Assembly: GCA_017889705.1 (NCBI GenBank)
Contig: JAGGAB010000012.1
Coordinates: 62,001-126,000 of the forward strand
Source of the DNA: Bacillota bacterium
Lineage (GTDB): Bacteria > Bacillota > Negativicutes > Sporomusales > Sporomusaceae
Length of the DNA stretch: 64,000 nucleotides
Direction: 5' to 3'
Shown here one piece after another: positions 45,704-54,440 of the stretch; the first letter of the stretch is position 1; every line of letters begins with the position of its first letter. The notes under the pieces are model-generated. The model did no database searches. It was not told the origin of the DNA and saw only the letters and a program-made list of their open reading frames with translations. A program made the translations under genes and the position numbers.

Positions 45704-47278
45704 ATGAAAGACATAGTGAATTTATTTGGAAATATTTCATTGAGCAAAAAAATAGCAGCAGCCATAACCGAGATGGGATTTGAAGAGCCTTCCCCGATTC
45801 AAAATCAAACTATTCCGTTGGTCTTGGCCGGAAATGATGTTTTAGGGCAAGCTCAGACCGGGACTGGCAAAACAGCCGCTTTTGGTATACCCATTATGGA
45901 GAAAATCTCTGAAACTAAGCAAATTCAGGCATTGGTACTAACGCCAACCAGAGAATTAGCCATTCAGGTAGCGGAAGAATTGTCTAAAATCGGTAAGTTC
46001 AAGCGAATAAAGACATTGCCTATTTATGGCGGACAAGCAATAGAACGTCAAATTAGAAGTCTTAAGTTGGGTGTTCAGGTAGTTGTAGGAACTCCAGGAA
46101 GATTGCTTGATCACATTCGTAGAAATACTATTAAGCTGGATCATGTCAAAATGCTGGTGTTGGATGAAGCTGATGAAATGTTAGATATGGGCTTTATTGA
46201 TGATCTTGAAAATATACTCCAGCATGTTCCGGCAGAGCGGCAAACATTGCTATTTTCGGCTACCATGCCGGCGGAAATAATGAGTTTGGCCAATAAGTAT
46301 ATGAAAGACAGGGTAACGGTAACAATTAGCAAAGAGCAATTGACAGTGCCGCTTATTGATCAAATTTATTATGAAACACGAGATAAACTTGATGGGTTAT
46401 GTCGCGTACTTGATTCGGAAACAGTTGGCCGGGTAATTATTTTTTGCCGCACCAAAAAAGGGGTGGATGATTTAGTTGTTTCGCTCTCGACGCGCGGTTA
46501 TATCTCAGATGGCTTGCACGGTGATCTTAGTCAGACGCAGCGTGACCGAGTAATGAAGAAATTCCGCGATGGCAAACTAGATATTCTTATTGCGACAGAT
46601 GTAGCTGCGCGCGGCTTGGATATTGAACATATCACTCATGTTGTTAACTTCGATATTCCTCAAGATCCCGAATCCTATGTTCATCGTATTGGTCGAACCG
46701 GCCGGGCTGGGAAAAAAGGGGTTGCCATTACCTTTATTCAACCACGTGAATACAGACAGTTAAAGCTTATTGAAAAAGAAGCAAAAACCAGGATTTTACG
46801 GCGGCAATTACCGTCACCTGCCGATATTTTAGAACGGCAGACCGAACTTATTAAGGTTCAGCTTACTAAAACTATTGCACGAGGCAGTTTTGACGCATAT
46901 AGCGGCATTGTTGCTGAGTTAGCTGCAGACTATGATCCGATTGACCTGGCAGCAGCAGCTTTAAAACTCTTCCAGGAAGGCTATAAAGAACAAGCAGATA
47001 GTGAAAAAGCTCAATTTGGCAATACTGGCGCCGAGCCAGGGATGGTGCGGCTGTTTATTAATGCTGGGCGGGCACAAAAAATCCAACCACAAGATATTGT
47101 TCGTACTATTGCTGAAGAAGCAGATATTGAAGGCAGTATTATTGGCGTTATTAATATCTATGATAAATTCACCTTTGTGGAAGTACCAGAAAATGTTGCC
47201 GAACGTGTATTGTCAGTTATGAATAAGAACACCATAAAAGGTTATCGCATTAACATCGAACTGGCAAAAGGACGATAG
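45704..47278 (+). CDS. DEAD-box RNA helicase with DbpA-type C-terminal RNA-binding domain
   Basis: A 524-residue ATP-dependent RNA helicase (CshA/DeaD-like) acting in ribosome assembly and mRNA turnover. Motifs in order: Q motif around PSPIQNQT, Walker A AQTGTGKTAAF, PTRELAIQ, DEAD, SAT, ARGLD and HRIGRTGRAG. After about residue 380 a linker leads to a DbpA-like RRM domain (about 448-522, MVRLFINAGRAQKIQPQDIV). ATG 45704 has AGGAGG upstream. It sits between cinA and recA, an insertion relative to the usual adjacent cinA-recA pair. The precise subfamily (CshA, DeaD or DbpA) is left open. Confidence 0.9.
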   Translation: MKDIVNLFGNISLSKKIAAAITEMGFEEPSPIQNQTIPLVLAGNDVLGQAQTGTGKTAAFGIPIMEKISETKQIQALVLTPTRELAIQVAEELSKIGKFKRIKTLPIYGGQAIERQIRSLKLGVQVVVGTPGRLLDHIRRNTIKLDHVKMLVLDEADEMLDMGFIDDLENILQHVPAERQTLLFSATMPAEIMSLANKYMKDRVTVTISKEQLTVPLIDQIYYETRDKLDGLCRVLDSETVGRVIIFCRTKKGVDDLVVSLSTRGYISDGLHGDLSQTQRDRVMKKFRDGKLDILIATDVAARGLDIEHITHVVNFDIPQDPESYVHRIGRTGRAGKKGVAITFIQPREYRQLKLIEKEAKTRILRRQLPSPADILERQTELIKVQLTKTIARGSFDAYSGIVAELAADYDPIDLAAAALKLFQEGYKEQADSEKAQFGNTGAEPGMVRLFINAGRAQKIQPQDIVRTIAEEADIEGSIIGVINIYDKFTFVEVPENVAERVLSVMNKNTIKGYRINIELAKGR

Positions 47279-47316
47279 GCATTCGGAAATGCCGGTTGTG
47301 AAATACGATATTCTCA

Positions 47317-47345
47317 TTGACAAGACGAACAAATGTTTGTATAAT
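47317..47345 (+). promoter_or_regulatory. recA promoter with LexA (SOS) box in the spacer
   Basis: Consensus TTGACA (47317-47322), 17-base spacer, TATAAT (47340-47345). The palindrome CGAACAAATGTTTG (47326-47339) fills the spacer and matches the Gram-positive LexA/DinR box CGAACRNRYGTTYG except for what some versions give as a final C. A repressor there would block polymerase directly, so recA is predicted to be SOS-inducible. Confidence 0.93.
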
Positions 47346-47379
47346 GTGCTTAGAGTTAGCGGGGGAGGTTTATATCACT

Positions 47380-48477
47380 ATGGATAAGCATAAAGATTTT
47401 GAAAAGAATCTAGAATCAGATAAAGTAAAAGCGCTTGAAAATGCCATGCGCCAGATTGAAAAAGATTTTGGTAAAGGCGCTATAATGAGATTGGGCGAAG
47501 CTGCTGCTAAAATGAATATTGAGGTTATTTCTACCGGTTCGCTGCCGATTGATGTTGCTCTCGGCATAGGTGGGGTGCCGCGCGGTAGGGTAATTGAAAT
47601 ATTCGGACCGGAATCATCAGGTAAAACAACAGTTGCGCTGCATGTTATTGCCCAAGCACAAAAAATGAATGGCATCGCAGCTTTTATCGATGCTGAACAT
47701 GCCCTTGATCCAGGATATGCAAAAAAACTGGGTGTTGATATTGATAACCTTTTAATTTCACAGCCTGATAATGGCGAACAGGCACTTGAAATTGCTGAAG
47801 CACTTGTACGGAGTGCGGCTATAGATGTTATTGTAATTGACTCGGTAGCTGCGTTAGTGCCCAAAAATGAGATTGAGGGCGATATGGGAGATTCTCATGT
47901 CGGGTTACATGCGCGGTTAATGTCCCAAGCTCTCCGAAAATTAACCGGTATTATTAGTAAATCACGAACCACGGTTATCTTTATAAATCAAATTCGTGAA
48001 AAAGTCGGCGTTATGTTTGGCAATCCGGAAACCACTACTGGGGGCAGAGCGCTGAAATTCTACGCTTCCGTTCGTATGGACATTCGTAAAGCCGAGACCT
48101 TGAAACAAGGAAATGATGTGGTAGGCAACCGAACCAAGGTTAAGATTGTCAAAAATAAAGTGGCACCTCCGTTTAAACAGGCAGAATTCGACATCATGTA
48201 TGGCGAAGGCATTTCACGTGAAGGCAGTCTGGTTGATATCGGCGTTAGTCTGGATATTATTAATAAAAGCGGAGCTTGGTTTTCTTATAATGGTCAGCGA
48301 TTGGGACAGGGCAGAGAGAATGTAAAAGAATTCTTTAAGGAAAACCGCGACCTTGCTGATGAAATTGATAGAAAGATTCGTGAAACATTACTGGCAGGTA
48401 ACGCCAATATCGATGATATAAGCGGCAAACGTAGCGGTTCATTTAATGAAGATGATGGTGAGGTTTTTGAAGCCTAA
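47380..48477 (+). CDS. recA: Recombinase RecA
   Basis: DNA-strand-exchange ATPase and LexA co-protease. The product (365 residues from ATG 47380) has Walker [10 protein letters not shown], the MAW-type [13 protein letters not shown], Walker [11 protein letters not shown], loop L1 [20 protein letters not shown], and loop L2 region with [19 protein letters not shown] start at 47317 is excluded because it coincides with the -35 box. GGGGGAGG lies upstream of ATG 47380. The stop shares one base with the recX start, so RecX, its modulator, is made from the same SOS-controlled transcript. Confidence 0.97.
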   Translation: MDKHKDFEKNLESDKVKALENAMRQIEKDFGKGAIMRLGEAAAKMNIEVISTGSLPIDVALGIGGVPRGRVIEIFGPESSGKTTVALHVIAQAQKMNGIAAFIDAEHALDPGYAKKLGVDIDNLLISQPDNGEQALEIAEALVRSAAIDVIVIDSVAALVPKNEIEGDMGDSHVGLHARLMSQALRKLTGIISKSRTTVIFINQIREKVGVMFGNPETTTGGRALKFYASVRMDIRKAETLKQGNDVVGNRTKVKIVKNKVAPPFKQAEFDIMYGEGISREGSLVDIGVSLDIINKSGAWFSYNGQRLGQGRENVKEFFKENRDLADEIDRKIRETLLAGNANIDDISGKRSGSFNEDDGEVFEA

Positions 48478-48926
48478 TGAATGAGCAGATAGTAGAGGGT
48501 GCTATAAAACTTTTAAAAATTAGAAACTACAGCAGGCATGAGCTTGTGCGGAAACTCTTAACCCAAGGTTATGAAGAAGCGGCAGTCAGAGAGGCTGTTG
48601 AATATGTTGCAAAGCGCGGTTATCTGAATGATGCCGCGCTTTGCGATATGTTGTTAGAACGGTATGCTGACAACGGCAAATACAGCGTGCAAGAAATTTA
48701 TTTCCGATTAAAAAATAGAGGCTTATCAACTTCTTTAATTAATGAAAAGCTGGAGAATTGGGATGTTGATTTAGAATATCAGGCAGCTGTTAAAATAGTA
48801 AAGAAATGTCTAGACAGTAAAGATAAGCAAGATTTACATAAAATTGTGCGCCGGTTGTCTCGCAAAGGGTTTAAGGCAGTCACTGTCAGCAAAGTTTTAG
48901 CGCAGCTTCAGGATTTGTCGCCTTGA
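48477..48926 (+). CDS. recX: Regulatory protein RecX
   Basis: A 149-residue helical-repeat protein that binds RecA filaments and limits their activity. The RecX pattern is seen in three helical bundles: IRNYSRHELVRKLLTQGYE (here with K-I-R), VEYVAKRGYLNDAALCDMLLE, and RLSRKGFKAVTVSKVL. The ATG overlaps the recA stop by one base; a second ATG at 48481 is equally possible. A weak terminator follows about 115 bases downstream. Confidence 0.9.
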   Translation: MNEQIVEGAIKLLKIRNYSRHELVRKLLTQGYEEAAVREAVEYVAKRGYLNDAALCDMLLERYADNGKYSVQEIYFRLKNRGLSTSLINEKLENWDVDLEYQAAVKIVKKCLDSKDKQDLHKIVRRLSRKGFKAVTVSKVLAQLQDLSP

Positions 48927-49041
48927 CACACATTTGAAAAACATTTACAATAAAAATATCCAATCGTGTAATCTAATACATCTATTTAGAAAACTTTTAG
49001 GAGAGCTTAAACGCTGGAAAGCACAAGGGGAAGCTACTTGT

Positions 49042-49070
49042 AAAAGCCGAGTTTATCTCGGCTTTACCCT
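49042..49070 (+). terminator. Probable terminator after recX
   Basis: AAAGCCGAG-TTTAT-CTCGGCTTT hairpin with only a short T-run (TTTACCCTT). It lies about 25 bases before the rny start, so attenuation of rny is also possible. Confidence 0.55.
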
Positions 49071-49093
49071 TAATATCACTATAAAATAAGGAG

Positions 49094-50638
49094 GTGGAAT
49101 GTATACTAGAAATTATTATTACCGCAATTTTAGTTGGGCTGGTAGGTGCTGGCGCAGGTTACTGGATACGTAAAAATATCGCTGAGGCCAAAATCACTTC
49201 TGCTGAAACGGCTGCCAAAAGGATCTTAGAAGATGCTGAAAAAACAGGAGAATCTAAGAAAAAAGAAGCGTTAGTTGAAGCTAAGGAAGAGATTCATAAG
49301 CAAAGAAGCGAACTTGAACGGGAAATTAAAGAACGGCGTACAGAACTTCAGCGTCTAGAGCGGCGCTTGGTGCAAAAAGAGGAAAACCTTGACCGGAAAA
49401 TTGATTCTCTTGAGAAAAAGGAAGAAATCCTTGGTCGTAAAGAGACTGAGTTGGATAAAAGTCAAGAAAAGATCAATGAACTTTATGCCAAGCAACAAAC
49501 TGAACTTGAAAGACTGTCGGGTTTGACATCGGCAGATGCTCGTACCTTATTGCTTGCTAATGTGGAAGAAGAGATTCGCCATGAGACTGCAATGCTTATT
49601 AAGGATTTAGAGCAACAAGCCAAAGAAGAAGCAGAAAAGAAAGCCAAAGAAATCATATCATTAGCTATTCAACGATGTGCGGCTGATCATGTTGCTGAAA
49701 CTACAGTTTCGGTAGTTTCTTTACCGAATGATGAAATGAAGGGGCGGATTATTGGTCGAGAAGGCCGGAATATTCGAACTCTTGAAACACTCACAGGTAT
49801 TGATCTGATTATTGATGATACGCCGGAGGCTGTTATTTTATCCGGATTTGATCCTGTACGACGTGAGGTTGCTAGAATTGCATTAGAAAAACTCATAGTT
49901 GACGGACGAATTCATCCCGCACGCATTGAAGAAATGGTTGAGAAAGCACAAAAAGAAGTGGAACAGAAAATTAAGGAAGCTGGCGAACAAGCTACCTTTG
50001 ACACTGGAGTTCATGGTTTACATCCTGAACTTATAAAACTTCTCGGAAGGTTAAAGTTCCGTACTAGCTATGGGCAAAATGTACTTAAGCATTCGATTGA
50101 AGTAGCACACTTAGCGGGAGTTATGGCAAGTGAACTTGGAGTCGATGTAATGTTGGCCAAGCGAGCTGGCTTACTCCATGATATTGGCAAGGCTGTAGAT
50201 CACGAAGTTGAAGGGCCTCATGTAACTATCGGGGCTGATTTGGCAAAGAAGTATCGTGAAGCAGCTGAAGTTATTAACGCTATCGGTGCGCATCATGGTG
50301 ATGAAGAGCCGAAGACTATCCAAGCTGTGCTTGTAGCGGCAGCCGATGCTGTATCTGCTGCGCGGCCGGGAGCCCGTAGAGAAACTTTGGAAAGCTATCT
50401 TAAGCGGTTAACACGATTGGAAGAAATCGCTGAGTCCTTTGATGGTGTTGAAAAATCATTTGCTATTCAAGCAGGCCGTGAAATTCGAATTATGGTTAAA
50501 CCAGATAAAATTGATGATTTAACGGCTGTTCGATTAGTAAGGGATATTGTAAAGAAAATCGAAAGTGAACTTGAATATCCTGGCCAAATAAAGGTTACAG
50601 TTATTCGTGAAACACGTGCTGTTGATTATGCTAAATAA
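49094..50638 (+). CDS. rny: Ribonuclease Y
   Basis: Membrane-anchored endoribonuclease that starts mRNA decay. The 514-residue product has one N-terminal helix (about 4-24), a long charged coiled coil (about 30-200), a KH domain (about 205-265, [20 protein letters not shown]), and an HD domain with the metal motif [10 protein letters not shown] near 360. The only in-frame canonical start near the N terminus is GTG 49094, which directly abuts AAGGAG with no spacer, an unusual layout. Start usage is thus uncertain by a few residues. The ATG at 49099 is in another frame and gives a short dead-end peptide. Confidence 0.93.
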   Translation: MECILEIIITAILVGLVGAGAGYWIRKNIAEAKITSAETAAKRILEDAEKTGESKKKEALVEAKEEIHKQRSELEREIKERRTELQRLERRLVQKEENLDRKIDSLEKKEEILGRKETELDKSQEKINELYAKQQTELERLSGLTSADARTLLLANVEEEIRHETAMLIKDLEQQAKEEAEKKAKEIISLAIQRCAADHVAETTVSVVSLPNDEMKGRIIGREGRNIRTLETLTGIDLIIDDTPEAVILSGFDPVRREVARIALEKLIVDGRIHPARIEEMVEKAQKEVEQKIKEAGEQATFDTGVHGLHPELIKLLGRLKFRTSYGQNVLKHSIEVAHLAGVMASELGVDVMLAKRAGLLHDIGKAVDHEVEGPHVTIGADLAKKYREAAEVINAIGAHHGDEEPKTIQAVLVAAADAVSAARPGARRETLESYLKRLTRLEEIAESFDGVEKSFAIQAGREIRIMVKPDKIDDLTAVRLVRDIVKKIESELEYPGQIKVTVIRETRAVDYAK

Positions 50639-50655
50639 ATAGTAAACAGTTATTT

Positions 50656-50690
50656 AAAACGGCTTATACCGAGAGGTAAAGCCGTTTTTT
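50656..50690 (+). terminator. Intrinsic terminator after rny
   Basis: AAAACGGCTT (50656-50665) pairs with AAGCCGTTTT, followed by further T residues. Confidence 0.88.
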
Positions 50691-50803
50691 AGCTATATTA
50701 CCAATAAATTATAAGCAGGATTTAACCGTCTTTTAGAGAATACTTAAGTCAGAACGTAACAAATAATTTTGTACTGTATATTTGTATTGGACGGTGAAAA
50801 TAG

Positions 50804-51325
50804 ATGGCTGAACTTTACCAAAATGATCAACAAGTTTCTGACGGTGCAAACTTAATAATATCTATGTTAGTACGTTATCCTGAGATTGGTACTATAAATT
50901 TTAATCCGGATGCAAATTCCTTGAAACTTACTTTTATGATTTCAGGCATACCAACTGCAGGGGATTTCGAGAGCAGTAAAACTTTGATTGTAAATAGTAT
51001 TGCTGCTTATCATATGCTTCAAGGTATTACCAATATTAATGTGGATATTGAATTAAGTTCCTATGAACAGGTAGCAATGTTAAATTACATTCGAGATGTT
51101 CAGACTTTATCACGGGGAGAAATTAATCTTGTGATTAAGCTTTTGCGCGAGCGTTTTGGTGAACGCCTGGTTGCTGATCATAATGATGCTATGATGGAAG
51201 AAGACCTTCTTTTCCAGGATGAGGTCATTGAAGATATGTTAGAAAGCATGCGCAAGCAGTATAATGATCATCATAGCCTGATCGGTATTCGTGAAGATGG
51301 GCGTGTCTTCGTATTTAATAAATGA
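50804..51325 (+). CDS. Conserved-looking protein of unknown function between rny and spoVS
   Basis: A 173-residue soluble, acidic protein that I do not recognise. It appears two-part: an N-terminal alpha/beta region (1-95) and a helical, charged C-terminal part (about 100-160) rich in Glu, Asp and Met. The coding sequence looks genuine by codon use and length. ATG 50804 has only a weak GGACGGTG upstream. Position next to spoVS suggests a possible sporulation or RNA link, but that is inference. Its stop codon TGA lies at the edge of repeat copy C. Confidence 0.75.
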   Translation: MAELYQNDQQVSDGANLIISMLVRYPEIGTINFNPDANSLKLTFMISGIPTAGDFESSKTLIVNSIAAYHMLQGITNINVDIELSSYEQVAMLNYIRDVQTLSRGEINLVIKLLRERFGERLVADHNDAMMEEDLLFQDEVIEDMLESMRKQYNDHHSLIGIREDGRVFVFNK

Positions 51326-51546
51326 GACTTAATTCAGGTGGGGTTTTAACCCCACCTGAATTTTAGTTGAATTATCCTAACGTCTAACTGTCCGCCTGTG
51401 TCCGCAGGGGTAATACTCCCGCTATATAAGGAAGCCTTGGGTCCGAAGACCCTTAGAGCGAACTTATTTCGAATATTACAACCTGTTCCCTGGCGTCAAG
51501 GACAGGGATTACAGGTTGTTAATGAGATGAGGACGGGAGTATTAGA
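51324..51546 (-). repeat. Dispersed structured repeat, copy C (inverted, expanded)
   Basis: Third copy, in opposite orientation to A and B. On the reverse strand it carries TTAGACGTTAGGATAATTC and the hairpin ATTCAGGTGGGG-TTAAAA-CCCCACCTGAAT (51332-51361), then AAGTCTCATTTA, all shared with copy A. The far end has TAATACTCCCG/CGGGAGTATTA (51411-51421, 51534-51544), also related to copy A. The space between is enlarged by extra hairpins: ACAACCTG/CAGGTTGT with an inner CCCTG/CAGGG, and GGGTCCGAAGACCC. No gene inside. Confidence 0.8.
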
Positions 51547-51597
51547 TAAATAATGTGATTGATTTTTTGAAATTATTAGATTTTTTTGTTTGTGAAA

Positions 51598-51626
51598 AAA
51601 GGAATTTTTTCCCGGATAACGAATAT
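51598..51626 (+). promoter_or_regulatory. Sigma-H promoter of spoVS
   Basis: AAAGGAATT (51598-51606), 11-base spacer, AACGAATAT (51618-51626) fits the B. subtilis sigma-H consensus RNAGGAWWW-N11/12-RNNGAATWW at every fixed position. spoVS is a known sigma-H gene in B. subtilis, so early-sporulation control is predicted. Confidence 0.8.
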
Positions 51627-51680
51627 ATCTAATTTATAGGACTAATTACGTTTTTTTATCAGAAGGAGGCACATAGAAAA

Positions 51681-51941
51681 ATGGACGTATTGAAAGTATC
51701 AGCAAAATCTAATCCTAATTCTGTAGCAGGAGCTTTGGCTGGAGTGCTGAGAGAACGGGGTGGTGCCGAGATGCAGGCAATCGGTGCCGGAGCACTCAAC
51801 CAAGCTGTTAAAGCAGTTGCAATTGCTCGAGGTTTTGTAGCTCCGCATGGTGTCGATTTAATATGCATTCCAGCCTTCACAGATATTCTTATTGATGGCG
51901 AAGAGAGAACGGCTATTAAGCTAATTGTTGAACCTCGTTAA
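51681..51941 (+). CDS. spoVS: Stage V sporulation protein S
   Basis: An 86-residue Alba-like fold protein needed in B. subtilis for late sporulation (coat assembly, septation). The family sequence is highly conserved: VLKVSAKSNPNSVAGALAGV, ALNQAVKAVAIARGFVAP and LICIPAFTDI. ATG 51681 has AGAAGGAGG upstream. It has its own sigma-H-like promoter and terminator, so it is monocistronic. Confidence 0.96.
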   Translation: MDVLKVSAKSNPNSVAGALAGVLRERGGAEMQAIGAGALNQAVKAVAIARGFVAPHGVDLICIPAFTDILIDGEERTAIKLIVEPR

Positions 51942-51956
51942 TAAGAGATAGGATTA

Positions 51957-51992
51957 AAACCTGTTCATATATTGAACAGGTTTTATTGTTTT
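51957..51992 (+). terminator. Intrinsic terminator after spoVS
   Basis: AAACCTGTTCA pairs with TGAACAGGTTT across a short loop, followed by TATTGTTTTT. Confidence 0.9.
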
Positions 51993-52052
51993 TATTAAGC
52001 AATTTATGGCATAATATAATAATGTTGTGATATTTAAATAGGAGCGTGAAAA

Positions 52053-53549
52053 ATGAATATAGAAGTTATTTCTGGTGCGGTAACTGACATAGTTTGTGAT
52101 GCAATTATAATTGGTTTATTTGAGGGAGAACAGCCCTCTGGAACAACAAGGGTAATTGATAAGGCATTACAGCAGCATGTGAGCGAAATAATTCGTGATA
52201 TGCCTGGTTGTGGCAAATATGGAGAAACAACAATTATTCATACCTTTGGGGCGATTGGCGCTAAACGTATTATTCTTCTGGGACTGGGCAAGGAAAGTGA
52301 AATTTCCGTAGATAAAGTACGGGCGTTAATGGCGGTAGCTATGCGGGCGGCCAGGAAAATCAATTCCCAAACAGTAGCAACTGCTATCCATAATGAAAGT
52401 GACAAATTAGAAGCTAATCTTACTGCACAAGCCGTTATTGAAGGGACGATAATGGGCTCATATCAGTTTACCTATTATAAAACCAGCAAAAAAGACAATC
52501 CGGGTATTGAAAAAGTAATAATTATTGAAAATGATACAGCAAACATGGATGTAATTAAAAGCAAAGTCCATGAGGGAAAAATAATTGCAGAAAGTGTAAA
52601 CCTAGCGCGTGACTTGGTTAATCATCCTGCACAATACATGACTCCAACAAAAATGGCATCTCATGCTATGCAAATAGCAGAAGAATATGGGTTTGAACTG
52701 ACTATACTTGAAAAAGAAGATATGCAGCAAAAAGGTATGGGGGCCCTATTGGCAGTAGCGCAAGGATCTATTGAACCGCCCAAATTGATTGTTTTAAAAT
52801 ACGAAGGAAATCCGGACAGTCAAGAAACAATAGCACTTGTTGGGAAAGCAATTACATTTGACAGTGGTGGAATATCGATAAAACCTAGTCAAAAAATGGA
52901 CGAAATGAAAGGTGATATGGCAGGGGGCGCTGCTGTATTAGGAGCCATGATGGCTTTGGGACAGCTAAGACCTAAGGTAAATATTATAGCTGTTGTGCCC
53001 TGCGCCGAAAATATGCCATCAGGCAGCGCTTTCCGTCCCGGGGATATATTGACTTCGCTTAGTGGCAAAACAATTGAAGTATTAAGTACTGATGCAGAAG
53101 GACGGCTGATTTTAGCTGATGCCGTTACCTATGCCAAGCAACTTAATGCCACTAAAATAGTTGATCTGGCAACTCTTACCGGCGCATGCGTTATTGGACT
53201 TGGTACAATTTATTCGGGCGTTTTAACTAATAACCAAGAATGGTGTCAGACGGTAATTGATGCTGGGCAGATAATCGGGGAAAAAATGTGGGAATTGCCT
53301 AATGATACCGAGTATCTTGAACAGATAAAGAGTTCTATTGCAGATTTGAAAAATACTGGTGGTAGGTATGCCGGAACAATTACAGCCGGATTATTTATCG
53401 GAGAATTTGCTGCTAAAACTCCTTGGGTCCATATTGATATTGCCGGAACATCTGATGCGGAAAAAGATAAGGGATATAATCTTAAGGGCGGAACCGGGGT
53501 AGGAGTTCGGACTTTAGTTCAACTAATGAAAATGCTGGAGAAATCATGA
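52053..53549 (+). CDS. pepA: Leucyl aminopeptidase (M17 family)
   Basis: Hexameric two-metal aminopeptidase that removes N-terminal amino acids from peptides. The 498-residue product has a variable N-terminal domain (1-165) and the catalytic domain with VGKAITFDSGG (metal Lys/Asp), KMDEMKGDMAGGAAV, and STDAEGRLILADAV. The last motif usually begins NTDAEGR; serine replaces asparagine here. ATG 52053 has AGGAGCG upstream. Its stop overlaps the ATG of the next gene (ATGA). E. coli PepA also binds DNA; nothing in the sequence settles that here. Confidence 0.94.
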   Translation: MNIEVISGAVTDIVCDAIIIGLFEGEQPSGTTRVIDKALQQHVSEIIRDMPGCGKYGETTIIHTFGAIGAKRIILLGLGKESEISVDKVRALMAVAMRAARKINSQTVATAIHNESDKLEANLTAQAVIEGTIMGSYQFTYYKTSKKDNPGIEKVIIIENDTANMDVIKSKVHEGKIIAESVNLARDLVNHPAQYMTPTKMASHAMQIAEEYGFELTILEKEDMQQKGMGALLAVAQGSIEPPKLIVLKYEGNPDSQETIALVGKAITFDSGGISIKPSQKMDEMKGDMAGGAAVLGAMMALGQLRPKVNIIAVVPCAENMPSGSAFRPGDILTSLSGKTIEVLSTDAEGRLILADAVTYAKQLNATKIVDLATLTGACVIGLGTIYSGVLTNNQEWCQTVIDAGQIIGEKMWELPNDTEYLEQIKSSIADLKNTGGRYAGTITAGLFIGEFAAKTPWVHIDIAGTSDAEKDKGYNLKGGTGVGVRTLVQLMKMLEKS

Positions 53550-54364
53550 GCGTAGATCTTCACATTCATACAACGGCTTCTGACGGACGATTATCGCCTG
53601 TAGAAATAATTCGTCAAGCCGAATTAGCAGGCTTAACTCATATTTCTATTACCGACCACGATACGGTTGCTGCTTATTCTGATTTAGCTGAAGCAGGATT
53701 TTTGAACAAAAGTGCGAATTTATCTATTATTCCCGGAATAGAATTTAGCACTGATTTACCTCAGCGTGAAGTACATATTTTGGGATATTGTATTGATATT
53801 GGTAATGAAAAACTCAGAGATCAGCTAGAGATTATTCGTGCAGACAGGTTGAAACGGTCGCAATTAATAATAGCTAAACTTAACAAGTTAGGCTATTTAA
53901 TTGATTACAGTAGAGTACTCGATATAGCCGGTCAAGCTCAATCGGTGGGGAGACCGCATATTGCGAAAGTCCTTGTTGAAGACGGCTACTTTACGACAAT
54001 AACAGAAGCGTTTGAACAAGTTCTGTCCAAGGACTCTCCCGCATATGTTCCACATTTTAAACTTACTCCGGAACAAGTTATCAGACTTATCGAGCAAGTT
54101 GGCGGTAGTGCAATACTGGCTCATCCTGGTCTCATCGGTGATGACAATTTGGTCATTGATTTGATTAAGGCCGGTATACATGGGATAGAGGTATATCATC
54201 CGGAACATGACCAAGCGGCAACTGATAAATATCTGGTAATTGCCAATAAATATAATTTAAAAATAACCGGTGGTTCTGACTTTCATGGTATTCCCGCCAG
54301 ATTTCCTGAGAAATTGGGGATTTTTACTGTTAATGCCACCCTTGTTGATTTTTTGTCAATGTAA
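53546..54364 (+). CDS. PHP domain phosphoesterase (TrpH/RNase AM-like)
   Basis: A 272-residue polymerase-and-histidinol-phosphatase domain protein. Family members hydrolyse 3',5'-nucleoside bisphosphates or trim short RNAs from the 5' end. Metal ligands appear in VDLHIHTTASDG, ITDHDTV, PGIEFST, VHILGY, LAHPG and GSDFHG. The ATG overlaps the pepA stop by four bases, so the pair is coupled. Substrate cannot be decided from sequence. A terminator follows. Confidence 0.9.
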   Translation: MSVDLHIHTTASDGRLSPVEIIRQAELAGLTHISITDHDTVAAYSDLAEAGFLNKSANLSIIPGIEFSTDLPQREVHILGYCIDIGNEKLRDQLEIIRADRLKRSQLIIAKLNKLGYLIDYSRVLDIAGQAQSVGRPHIAKVLVEDGYFTTITEAFEQVLSKDSPAYVPHFKLTPEQVIRLIEQVGGSAILAHPGLIGDDNLVIDLIKAGIHGIEVYHPEHDQAATDKYLVIANKYNLKITGGSDFHGIPARFPEKLGIFTVNATLVDFLSM

Positions 54365-54378
54365 TATTTTTACTTGAC

Positions 54379-54402
54379 AACACCTGAAAAGGTGTTATTT
54401 TT
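54379..54402 (+). terminator. Intrinsic terminator after pepA-PHP pair
   Basis: AACACC-TGAAAA-GGTGTT followed by ATTTTTA, 15 bases after the stop. Confidence 0.75.
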
Positions 54403-54440
54403 ATGCTATACCCTATTTACATTTTATCAGGAGGCTGCCT

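Noticed and set aside
47317..47379. Longer recA with an N-terminal extension from 47317
   Set aside because: That region is the promoter and LexA box; ATG 47380 has a good ribosome site and the family N terminus.
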